This document shows, one piece after another, positions 42,815-51,700 of a stretch of DNA of 64,000 nt (its first letter is position 1; every line of letters begins with the position of its first letter). The notes beneath the pieces were generated by a model, which did no database searches, was not told the DNA's origin, and saw nothing but the letters and a program-made list of their open reading frames with translations. The DNA is from JAFMDF01 sp965222705. GTDB taxonomy: Bacteria; Bacteroidota; Bacteroidia; Chitinophagales; Saprospiraceae. The position numbers and the translations under genes were made by a program. Location of the stretch: positions 60,121 to 124,120 of the forward strand of contig CBDCUO010000055.1 in assembly GCA_965222705.1 (NCBI GenBank). Direction: 5' to 3'.

Positions 42815-44932
42815 TTAACCTTTAATTGGTCTCCCAATAATGGCTTCTGCCCTTGGAAACTCCTTATAAAATTGGTCATACTTTTCCTTTTCTTCCTTCA
42901 AAGCTTCTTGAAACCAAGGTTGTTCTCTCATTTTATCATACATAGGATTTATTTCTAATCGAATATAATAGGATTGTCCTTCCCTGTTCAAAGATTTTAA
43001 ACGCTCCCACCTTGATTTTGCTCTTTTCTCCAACCCTTCCCAATCTTTCTTTAAAAAATAAAAAACTTCACTATCTATTGGTATTTTTTCTGCGTTCGTA
43101 AAATCGTCTTTTAAAATCAAGAATATTTTTTTATAAAAAGGGTGTCGTTCAAAAACGGTGGAATCTCTGTTTTGTAATTGTGATAAAATATCCACTGCTT
43201 CTTTTTTTCTATTCATAAAAGCATAATCTAATGCTAAGTTTCTAAGTGGTTGTTCCGCTTCTGGCACTAATTCTAAAAATGTTTTTTGTATATGCGATGC
43301 CTCCTCATATTTTCCTTCCCAACCTCTATATAAAAAGGCTTTGTAATTATAAGGGGTTGCTCTAAGTGGGTCTAGTTCAATCGCTTTATTTAAAAATTGA
43401 TGGGCATCATCAATTAGGCTTTTGTTCCGATAAAGAATGCTCAATCCCCAAAGCCCATCAGGTCCCTGTGGATTCAATTGGTAAGCCTTCAAAAAACATT
43501 GAAAAGCCTCTTGGAATTCTGATGAATCAACTGCGCTACTATGAACCGCCCAGCCTCTAGCCGCATTTACATAATAATTATCAGGGGCAAGTCGAAAGGC
43601 AATTTCACTTTCTTTTAATTTTAATTTTTCGTAACGGTCAATATTATCAATACCATTGGGATTCAAAAAATGGGTATCATATAATTCTGCCAGTCCTGCA
43701 TGTGCCATTGCATAATTAGAATCTACTTCAATGGCTTGGAGAAAAAGCTTTTCGCTTAATTTGAAATCTTCTATATTATATTGCCCCAAGTATCTATTCT
43801 GACTAATATGTTTTGCTTTCAAAAATAATTCATAAGCCTCGCTATTAGGAGTAGCCGTGTTCGTTTTGAGTTTTGAAATTTGTTCGGGTGCCAATTTTTC
43901 TAATAATATTTGTCCAATTTTTTGAGACAATTCATCTTGAATGGCAAAAATATCATCAAAGTCTCTGTCATATTTTTCTGACCATACATGAAAACCATCA
44001 TCCACCTTGATTAACTGAGCGGTAATTCTAATCCTATTTCCTTGCTTTCGAATGCTTCCTTCTAAAATGTGATTTACATTCAATGTTTTTCCAATTTCTG
44101 CAATCGTCGCTTCTTTCTCTTTGAATGAAAAAGAAGACGTTCGACCTGCTACTTTTAACTCTTTTAGCTTGACCAATGTATTGAGTATTTCTTCTGCAAT
44201 GCCATCAGCAAAATAGTCTTGGTTTTTATTCTCACTCATATCATCGAAGGGAAGGACGGCAATAGAGGGTATTTCTTCTGTTAGAGTAGTTTTATTGGTA
44301 TTTGTAAACCAATAGAAGGTAGCTGCTGCCAAAATCGCAACTAGTAATGCTGGAATTTGCCATTGATTTATTTTTGTTTTTTTTGCTTTCAACTTGCCTT
44401 GCATTTCTGCCCGTTTGGGAATGGCAAATCCTTCATTTGTCAACGCAAATACTTCCAGCGTTTTCTCCACATTTTTAAAATCAAAAGCTCCAAGAGATTG
44501 CACTTTAAACTCCGTTTGATTGGCAATATGCCTTTTAATTCTTTTGGAAAAAAGAATCGAACCTGCTATACCCAATGATTCAATACGAGCCGCAATATTG
44601 ACACTATCGCCAAAGACATTATCTTTTTCAAAAAAGACATCGCCGCTATGTAAGCCAATGCGAACAGGCACTTTCGGCTCAGTTTGGAAAATTTGCTGTA
44701 CTGCTTTAGCACATTGTACGGCTGCAACAGCACTATCAAAGGTACAAAGGCAACCATCGCCATAATTATTGATGACTTGTCCTTTATTCTGCTCGACGGT
44801 TCTATTTAAAGTAGTATAAAACTTATTTAATAGCTGGCGCGCAGCAACTTCATCTTTTTGCATGAATGCAGTATAACCGACGATGTCGGCAAATAATAGG
44901 GCGGCAAGTTTTCTATGTTGCTTATCTGACAT
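42815..44932 (-). CDS. Class III nucleotidyl cyclase, TolB-like domain and TPRs (cyclase 5, N/N type)
   Basis: 705 residues. Cyclase domain with Asp16, Asp59, Asn55, Asn105, Asn112, Arg116, almost the same as cyclase 1. The following TolB-type domain (PSIAVLPFDDMSENKNQDYFADGIAEEILNTLVKLKELKVAGRTSSFSFKEK...) and TPRs (AFQCFLKAYQLNPQGPDGLWGLSILYRNK; AHQFLNKAIELDPLRATPYNYKAFLYRGW) are of the cyclase 3 type. The junction falls near residue 200. This is the clearest case of domain shuffling in the array. Confidence 0.86.
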   Translation of the reverse strand: MSDKQHRKLAALLFADIVGYTAFMQKDEVAARQLLNKFYTTLNRTVEQNKGQVINNYGDGCLCTFDSAVAAVQCAKAVQQIFQTEPKVPVRIGLHSGDVFFEKDNVFGDSVNIAARIESLGIAGSILFSKRIKRHIANQTEFKVQSLGAFDFKNVEKTLEVFALTNEGFAIPKRAEMQGKLKAKKTKINQWQIPALLVAILAAATFYWFTNTNKTTLTEEIPSIAVLPFDDMSENKNQDYFADGIAEEILNTLVKLKELKVAGRTSSFSFKEKEATIAEIGKTLNVNHILEGSIRKQGNRIRITAQLIKVDDGFHVWSEKYDRDFDDIFAIQDELSQKIGQILLEKLAPEQISKLKTNTATPNSEAYELFLKAKHISQNRYLGQYNIEDFKLSEKLFLQAIEVDSNYAMAHAGLAELYDTHFLNPNGIDNIDRYEKLKLKESEIAFRLAPDNYYVNAARGWAVHSSAVDSSEFQEAFQCFLKAYQLNPQGPDGLWGLSILYRNKSLIDDAHQFLNKAIELDPLRATPYNYKAFLYRGWEGKYEEASHIQKTFLELVPEAEQPLRNLALDYAFMNRKKEAVDILSQLQNRDSTVFERHPFYKKIFLILKDDFTNAEKIPIDSEVFYFLKKDWEGLEKRAKSRWERLKSLNREGQSYYIRLEINPMYDKMREQPWFQEALKEEKEKYDQFYKEFPRAEAIIGRPIKG

Positions 44933-44934
44933 TT

Positions 44935-45222
44935 TTAAAATAATTTAATGCTTGGCTTCACCAATTCTTCATAAGGGGGTAGTCTTGTAAGTTTTTCAAC
45001 ATGATATCTCCTTGGAAACGGAAAAAATTGAATTGCCTCCCTGACTCAATCGCTTCCCTTAAATGTTCGACCGCATTAGGGTTATCTCCTCGAACCGCAT
45101 GATATTGTCCTAGTATATATTGTTTTCTTGCAAAATTTTCAGGGGTTTTATCGGCTTGTATCGCTCGTTCACATCAGCAAAAAGGATGGCGGCAAGCCAT
45201 CGATTTTTCGAGATGGGCATAT
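44935..45222 (-). pseudogene. Deleted cyclase gene joining its start to its TPR tail
   Basis: The ATG at 45222 opens MPISKNRWLAAILFADV, matching the start of the cyclases. The frame then jumps to a TPR-like tail (ADKTPENFARKQYILGQYHA...NPNAVEHLREAIESG). A further one-base shift in a C run gives the usual end DYPPYEELVKPSIKLF with TAA at 44935-44937. Most of the gene, including the catalytic core, is lost. It is a sixth cyclase, now dead, at the head of the array. Confidence 0.78.
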
Positions 45223-45451
45223 CGTCTGTATATAGTTATATAATTTGCAGACTCTATTGTCCAACAAAGTACAAAAAACTATTGTAATAGAAAGGGATAG
45301 GTTGCTAGGGCAACAAGAAATTCTTTGTGGCGATTTGGTTTATTAAAAAGTGCTAGTTGGCTGACCAAACGCTCCGCCAGAATAGGCTACCCGTCCCTTA
45401 GAACGACTGCTCCGACTAATTTCGACCAGATGAAAGCAGTTAGGGTCCAAT

Positions 45452-46714
45452 TTATACCTCTGCTCGTTCTATTGGACAAGTCATACAATGCGACCCGCCC
45501 CTTGCTCTAGAAAGCTCATTAGAAGGTAGTGTAATGATCGTATTTTCCAGAGTGGCTGGATTGATTTTTCCTTTTTTTACTTTTGCCAAAAAATCGTAGG
45601 CGTGCATAATTTTGTAACCGTATGTTTTAAAGGCAGCCTCTGTTTTTGGGTTGCGATCGTAGGTGATTGCAACGCCTGGTTTTATGGCGACCAAATTACA
45701 TCCATCGGTCCATTGCTCTCTTTCCTGGTAGGGCGATTCGCCATTGCCACTTAGGATAAATTTTACATCGGGGTCAATTTCCGCTTCCCAAAAATCTTTG
45801 ACTGAGTGATAGTTTTGTTGTGCACCATTTTTTCTATACACCTCTACATAGGAACTCAAACCATCCACCACAATGGGTTTAAAAGCTACTACATGATGTC
45901 GATTGATTTGGGTAAAAATCGTATCAATGTGCATGCAAGAACGATCGCTTGGAATATTGACCTGTACAACATTCTCTACTACCTCCCTTTCAAATAAAGC
46001 ATCTCGCAAAGAGCGAACTCCATGTGCTGTTGACCGTTCGGAACAACCGACCAACAAATAATTTTTATTAATAATCATCACATCCCCTCCTTCTATCGAA
46101 ACCTTCTCTCCACGTTTGGAGGGTGGAAATTGTTCCGGTCGGTTCAGATTAATCACTCTTCCTTGCATCCGCATTTTTTTAAATAGTGGATGCGACCAAA
46201 AAATCAAACGGGTCAGGTAATTTTCTCTAAAACGAGCTGTTTTTGCCGCTTTAGTAACCAACACATGGTCATTGATCGTCACTGCAATATCTCTGGTAAA
46301 AATGAAATTGGGAATAGGGTCAAACAAAAAGTAATCATCTTTTTCTAAATAACCAGAAATCAATACCCTCGCCAGTTCTTCATTGGACAAATTAGCCAAT
46401 ATCAGTTTATATCTAGGCGGCAATTCTTCTTCATCTATGATATTATCAATGGTTTCCATTTTGCTATCTACATCATTTTCCAGGGCTTCTCTAAGTAGTT
46501 GTTCTGTTTCAATAACATTTTCCTCTCCAATAAAAGCTTTTAAAACTTGGGTAAACACATCATGCTCTTCCTGCATTCTGGGCAAATGAACAATGTCATC
46601 AAAAAGCAGTTCTTCTGCTTTTTTAGGGGAAATTCTGGAGATTCCCTCATCTGGTCGATGAACAATGACTTTTTTTAATATTCCGATCTCAGAGGATACG
46701 TGAATCATAGGCAT
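45452..46714 (-). CDS. arcA: Arginine deiminase
   Basis: 420 residues; converts arginine to citrulline and ammonia, the first step of the ADI pathway. Active-site features in order: the FTRDIAV Asp, the SIEGGDVMI Glu, the MHIDTIF His/Asp, and near the C-terminus GGSHCMTCPIERAEV with nucleophile Cys410. The family's N-terminal GxLKxV.VHRP is present as GILKKVIVHRP. No ornithine carbamoyltransferase or carbamate kinase gene is adjacent. It is transcribed away from the protease gene and precedes the cyclase island. Confidence 0.92.
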   Translation of the reverse strand: MPMIHVSSEIGILKKVIVHRPDEGISRISPKKAEELLFDDIVHLPRMQEEHDVFTQVLKAFIGEENVIETEQLLREALENDVDSKMETIDNIIDEEELPPRYKLILANLSNEELARVLISGYLEKDDYFLFDPIPNFIFTRDIAVTINDHVLVTKAAKTARFRENYLTRLIFWSHPLFKKMRMQGRVINLNRPEQFPPSKRGEKVSIEGGDVMIINKNYLLVGCSERSTAHGVRSLRDALFEREVVENVVQVNIPSDRSCMHIDTIFTQINRHHVVAFKPIVVDGLSSYVEVYRKNGAQQNYHSVKDFWEAEIDPDVKFILSGNGESPYQEREQWTDGCNLVAIKPGVAITYDRNPKTEAAFKTYGYKIMHAYDFLAKVKKGKINPATLENTIITLPSNELSRARGGSHCMTCPIERAEV

Positions 46715-46831
46715 TAATGCTTTGGTTAGGTATTTTATACAAGCCCGAAAGGTAGGCGATTAGGCGGAAAACTGCAAGGATTTGATCTTGTCAAAATATA
46801 CCCTCATGAAAATTTTCTCCGTCATAAATAT

Positions 46832-46839
46832 TAACTTTG
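46832..46839 (+). promoter_or_regulatory. Possible -7 box TAACTTTG
   Basis: Matches the Bacteroidota -7 consensus TAnnTTTG, 73 bp before the protease start. A clear -33 TTTG at the right distance is not visible, so this is tentative. Confidence 0.3.
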
Positions 46840-46912
46840 TGCTGGTGAAAAAATAAGTTGAACATTTTTTCATGGTTACTTTGCCGCAATTCTAAACTAA
46901 TTACCGCAGATC

Positions 46913-48496
46913 ATGCCAATAAGAATGGAAAAAGACGAGCCACGTCGTCAACCAAAGCAAGAGCCCCGAATTCCTAAAAACCCTCGACAACCCACCCAAC
47001 CGGGCGGCGGCTTTGGGGCATTGAGCCAATTTCTGCCCTATATTTTGATGTTTTTATTTAGAAAACCTAAAATTTTAGTACCCATTCTGGTCATTGGCGC
47101 ACTGCTCTATTTTATGGGCTTTTTCGGCGGTGGAGCCGTGAGCCCGATACCAGAAGACGGTTACGATGATTTTCAGTTTGGCTGTGAAATGAAACAAGAA
47201 GTGTATGATAAAGTATTGGTTTATGAGCCATTAGCTGCAGGAGAAAAAAACTATATCCCCTCTTCTATGTCCCTTGCTAAGTATGCGCCTCCGCGACAAC
47301 ACCAGGGGCGTCAGGGCTCTTGCGTAGGCTGGGCAGGCGCTTATGGGGCAAGGAGCATTTTACAAGCTAGAGCCACTGGACAACCTGTAAACGAAAGCAC
47401 TTTTAGTCCTTCTTTTTTATACAATCAAATTGCACTGGATGGTTGTCAGGGCTCTTACCTGCGGGATGCCATGCGCAGCATGCAACGAGATGGTTCGCTG
47501 CCTTATGAAGCTTACCCCTATAATCCTAATTCTTGCGCTGCCCAGCCCGACCAATTTCAACGGCAACAAGCCAGCAATTATCGCATCAGTGGTTATAATC
47601 GCCTTTCCATGGATCATAACCGGTATAAAGTGAATTCGGCCGCTGTCCGACAAAACCTAGCTCAAGGCGCACCAGTCGTTATCGGAATGCAAGTGGGGGG
47701 CACATTCCTCAATCGGATGCGCGGCAGAGAGGTTTGGCAACCCACCCAACAAGACTATAATATGTATGGATATGCTGGTCATGCCATGTGTGTCGTCGGT
47801 TATGATGATAATAAAGCGGGTGGCGCCTTTCAAATAATGAACAGTTGGGGCAAGGAATGGGGGCAAAACGGCATTGCTTGGGTTCGGTACCGAGATTTTG
47901 ACCATTTTGTGAAAGAAGCTTATGGGTTGCATCCAATGGGCAGCATCGAGGACCAAACTATTGACCCCAAAAAACTATCTGCCGCTTTCGGCTTGGTAGA
48001 AAATCAGGGACAACAATACATTCCCCTAAAAAAGGTTAAGGCGAATATCTTTCGCACTTATCAACCGCTAAAAAAAGGCGATAAATTTAAAATAGAAGTT
48101 GCCAATTCCATTGATTGTTACACGTATGTATTTGGAGAAGAAACCAATGGTTCCAGTTACGTTTTATTCCCCTACACTGCCAAGCACTCTGCCTACTGCG
48201 GTATTGTTGGCACTCGATTATTTCCTAGAGATTATTCTTTGACGCTGGATGATTTGGGCAATCGGGATCAAATGGCTATCGTCGTAAGCAAAAAAGAGCT
48301 GGATTTTGAATCCCTGAATGAGCAGATTAATAACTCCAAAGGCAATTCTTATGCAGAAAAAGTCAATGCAGCTTTAAGCGATGTATTGATTCGCAATGTA
48401 TTGCTTAAAGTGGGCAGTAAGACTATTGGCTTTGATAGTGAAGCTAGTGAAGGAAGAGAGGCAGTCGCCATGATTATAGAAGTGGATAAATTTTAG
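46913..48496 (+). CDS. Membrane-anchored papain-like (C1) protease with DUF4384 domain
   Basis: 527 residues. A Pro-rich basic N-terminus, then one or two hydrophobic segments (QFLPYILMFLF; KILVPILVIGALLYFMGFF). The C1 peptidase domain follows (~120-345): Gln and Cys of the active site in QGRQGSCVGWAGAYGA, His in YAGHAMCVVGYDD and Asn in IMNSWGKEWG. The C-terminal ~150 residues (FRTYQPLKKGDKFKIEV...YVFGEETNGSSYVLFPY) look like DUF4384. All three catalytic residues are present, so it should be active, at the outer side of the inner membrane if the helix is an anchor. Target unknown. A start at the second Met (MEKDEPR) is possible. Confidence 0.82.
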   Translation: MPIRMEKDEPRRQPKQEPRIPKNPRQPTQPGGGFGALSQFLPYILMFLFRKPKILVPILVIGALLYFMGFFGGGAVSPIPEDGYDDFQFGCEMKQEVYDKVLVYEPLAAGEKNYIPSSMSLAKYAPPRQHQGRQGSCVGWAGAYGARSILQARATGQPVNESTFSPSFLYNQIALDGCQGSYLRDAMRSMQRDGSLPYEAYPYNPNSCAAQPDQFQRQQASNYRISGYNRLSMDHNRYKVNSAAVRQNLAQGAPVVIGMQVGGTFLNRMRGREVWQPTQQDYNMYGYAGHAMCVVGYDDNKAGGAFQIMNSWGKEWGQNGIAWVRYRDFDHFVKEAYGLHPMGSIEDQTIDPKKLSAAFGLVENQGQQYIPLKKVKANIFRTYQPLKKGDKFKIEVANSIDCYTYVFGEETNGSSYVLFPYTAKHSAYCGIVGTRLFPRDYSLTLDDLGNRDQMAIVVSKKELDFESLNEQINNSKGNSYAEKVNAALSDVLIRNVLLKVGSKTIGFDSEASEGREAVAMIIEVDKF

Positions 48497-48646
48497 TAAT
48501 CAGCATGCCCAAAACCAAAATTATTTTACTAAAATTGTATTTTAAAGCCTAATCCAACAAGCTGAAATCCATTGTACAAAAAACAGTTGGGGAGTTGGCA
48601 CTAGATAATTATGGGGCTGTATGCTCCTTAGTTTTTTCTACAGAAT

Positions 48647-48674
48647 TTTGCGGTTTTTCTTTTTTTTCCGCAAA
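48647..48674. repeat. Hairpin TTTGCGG/CCGCAAA in a convergent gap
   Basis: Arms at 48647-48653 and 48668-48674, with a T-only loop except for one C. It lies between the convergent stops of the protease and the T9SS gene. The T-run is inside the loop, so terminator function is uncertain. Confidence 0.35.
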
Positions 48675-48738
48675 GGATTGTGGGTAGGTGCCGCTCCTCC
48701 GTTTTTTCAATATTCATAGTGCACATAAGCTCAATCGC

Positions 48739-51700
48739 CTACCGAATCAAAACCACATCTCCCGAAATAATATCGCTATCGCCATTCATAAACTGGACTT
48801 CTGCATAATAGATATAGACCCCTGCGGGTGCTCTTTGTCCGTCTGCCAAAATGCCATTCCAGCCAAAATTGCTAGCTTCGCTTGGCATATCTCGCATTTC
48901 ATAAACCAACTCGCCCCAGCGGGAAAAGACCCGAAATATGTGAATATTGTTGACCTCTTCACCACTATATAATGTTAAAACATCATTATTGCCATCTCCA
49001 TTGGGGGAAAAAGCAGTAGGAACATATATTCTTTTATTGTTGACAATTTGGACTAAAATTCGATCCGAAGCGGTACAACCAGCGGAGTTAGTAACCGTCA
49101 AAGTATAGGCTGTAGAAGCACCAGGACTAATCGTTGGGTTTTCGCAATTGGTACAAATAGTATCAACAGAGGACCATTCAAAAATCATTACCTCTTGATT
49201 GACCTGGGGATAAAAAGTATGACTGTCTCCCAGATTAAGCACTAAATCACCTCCTAGTTGGACATCCAGTTGATTGGGATTTTGTAAACTTATTTGATCC
49301 ATAGTCCAAAGGCAGCCGTTTTCATCTTTAATTTTTAATTCATAAACACCTGCTGTTAGACCAGTAAAAGTGCTATTTGATGTAAACTGGCCTTCATTCA
49401 AAGCAAAGGTCAATGCGCCTGATCCTCCTTGTGCATTTATAGCGGCTATTGCTCCGTCATTTCCTTCAAAGCAGCTAGGGTCAGAAATATTTGGTGCAGC
49501 TGTAATAGATCGAGGCATTTCCAGACTGGTAGAATCCATTACTTCACAGCCATTGGCATCGGTCATGGTGACGCTCACCTGGCCAGGCGCTATATCTGTA
49601 GCTACAGTGCCTGTGGCACCATTGCTCCATCTAAAAGTATAAGGGGCTAGTCCATTGATAGCTTCTGCACTCAAAATTGCATCCTTGCTATCCGCACAGG
49701 AAACCGGTTGGTTGACTTCAATTGCAACCATAATATCAGGTGTGCAATTACATTCTGCGATGCCTTCCAATACTTCAGAGGTGCAATTATTTATATCCGA
49801 TACTTCGATTTGATAAGGTGTGTTGTGTGGAATGGAATCACTCGTAAATACATTTCCATTTAGCGATCCTGCTAGGCCGTCAATGGCATAGGTGCTTGAA
49901 TTCCCTCCACTTATTTCAAAGGATACGACCAGCATGGTCCCTTCTTCGTTACAAAAGCGTTCAAAATTTTCCACAATTGGAGCACCCAAGACCGTCAGGT
50001 TCGTAGATACATTCATAACATCTACCAGGCAGTTGGACACTTCACTTTGGTTGACAAACTCTGCAATGTAAGTAGTGTTTCTTTCAGGACTTATAGCAAC
50101 TGTGTGACCGTTTTCAATTCCTTTTAGGATAACCGTAGAATCACCATTATGGTAATTTACGTCAAAAGGCCCCACTCCTTTTAAATCAAAAATTAACTGT
50201 GCCTCCATTCCCAAACAGATAGAATCAGTAGAAAGGTGGAAAGACATTTCTGGCACATCATAAAAAGTGATGGGGGTGCCTGCCGCTACACTTAGGCAGG
50301 GGTTTCCCATTTGAGATAAAATAGGTTCCCCATTCAAATCTTCTTTGGTAATAACTGCTGAGATAAAATAAGTTACTCCATAATCCAATTCCGGAACATA
50401 GGTAAATACAGGGACATTTTTATTATCAAATATGGTCCCCAAAAGGGTATCTGGATTATCGTGTAATACATAGACCAGCACGTCGCCTTTTTCCAAATTT
50501 TCTCCTCCAAGATAAGTAGCAATAACGGGTTCTCTCTCACAGGCTTCAATAGGCATTTGGTCCATAGTGCCAACGATAGAATTACATTCGCAAGCGAAAA
50601 CGGATTCTAGCCTGCTTGGGCCACAGCCAGTTGCGTCGCTTATGATAAAAGAATAAGTTGTTCCGGTAGCGATTGGGTCACTGGTGAAAGTATTTCCTGT
50701 CAATGTCCCTTCATTTCCGCTTACAGAGTAGCTTGATGGATCGCCTCCTATTAAGTCAAAGGTGACGGTATATTCCGTAGCAGCGGTATTGCAAGCAAAA
50801 GAGATATTATCTGCCTGTGGGGGAATATCTACCGTAATTACTGCATTGCCTTCTACGCTAGCCATACAACCATTGCCGTCCGTTACAGAAATCAGGCTAT
50901 AAGTGGTAGGAAAGTTTGGAGAAACAGCTTCTCTGAAAGTATCGAAAGGCACATTAATGGTCGTAGTATCAGAGCCGTCTGTATAGTTGACTAGATAAGG
51001 CGGTGTGCCTGTAAAATCAAAAATTAGATCGGTGCTGACGCCCTGGCAAATCATCGCATTGCCCGAAAGGATGGCCATCGATAATTCTTGACCAGTAATC
51101 ACAATTTGAGCTAGGTCAAAACAGCCATTCGTATGGGTCATTCGCAACCAAACCGTTCTTGATTGACAGATTTGCAAATTCGCCAGAGGGTTAGTGGCAG
51201 CACTGGCATCTGCTTGAGAAGCATAAAAGGTTTGGCTGAGTTCAGCGGGGTCAATCCCATTATTTTCTATAAAATTGATCGTTGATAAATCAAGGCAACC
51301 CACTGTACAATCAATTGTCAAATTGACATCTTCTATATCTGGAGTTTCTGCTGCGATAATTTCAATTTTTTCAATATCAAAACAAGAAATGGAACTGGCA
51401 GCTCTTATCCAGTAAGTTCCCGATTGACAAATATCTGAGTTGATGATCGTGTTGGAATTGCCGGCACTGGCATCCGCTTCATTATCGTAAAAAGTCAATT
51501 GAAAGGTTGCAGCAGGCTGTCCATTCAGATCTGTAAAGGGCGTATTAATCAAGTTAAAGCATTCGCTTCCGCATAAGGTAATGGGTTCGATAGGGGCTAT
51601 ATTTGGTTGATTAGAAAAAACCAAATCAAAAGATTGAATATCAAAGCATTGATTTTGATTTTGAGTTTCTGCCCGTACCCAGTACTGCCCACTTTCAAAA

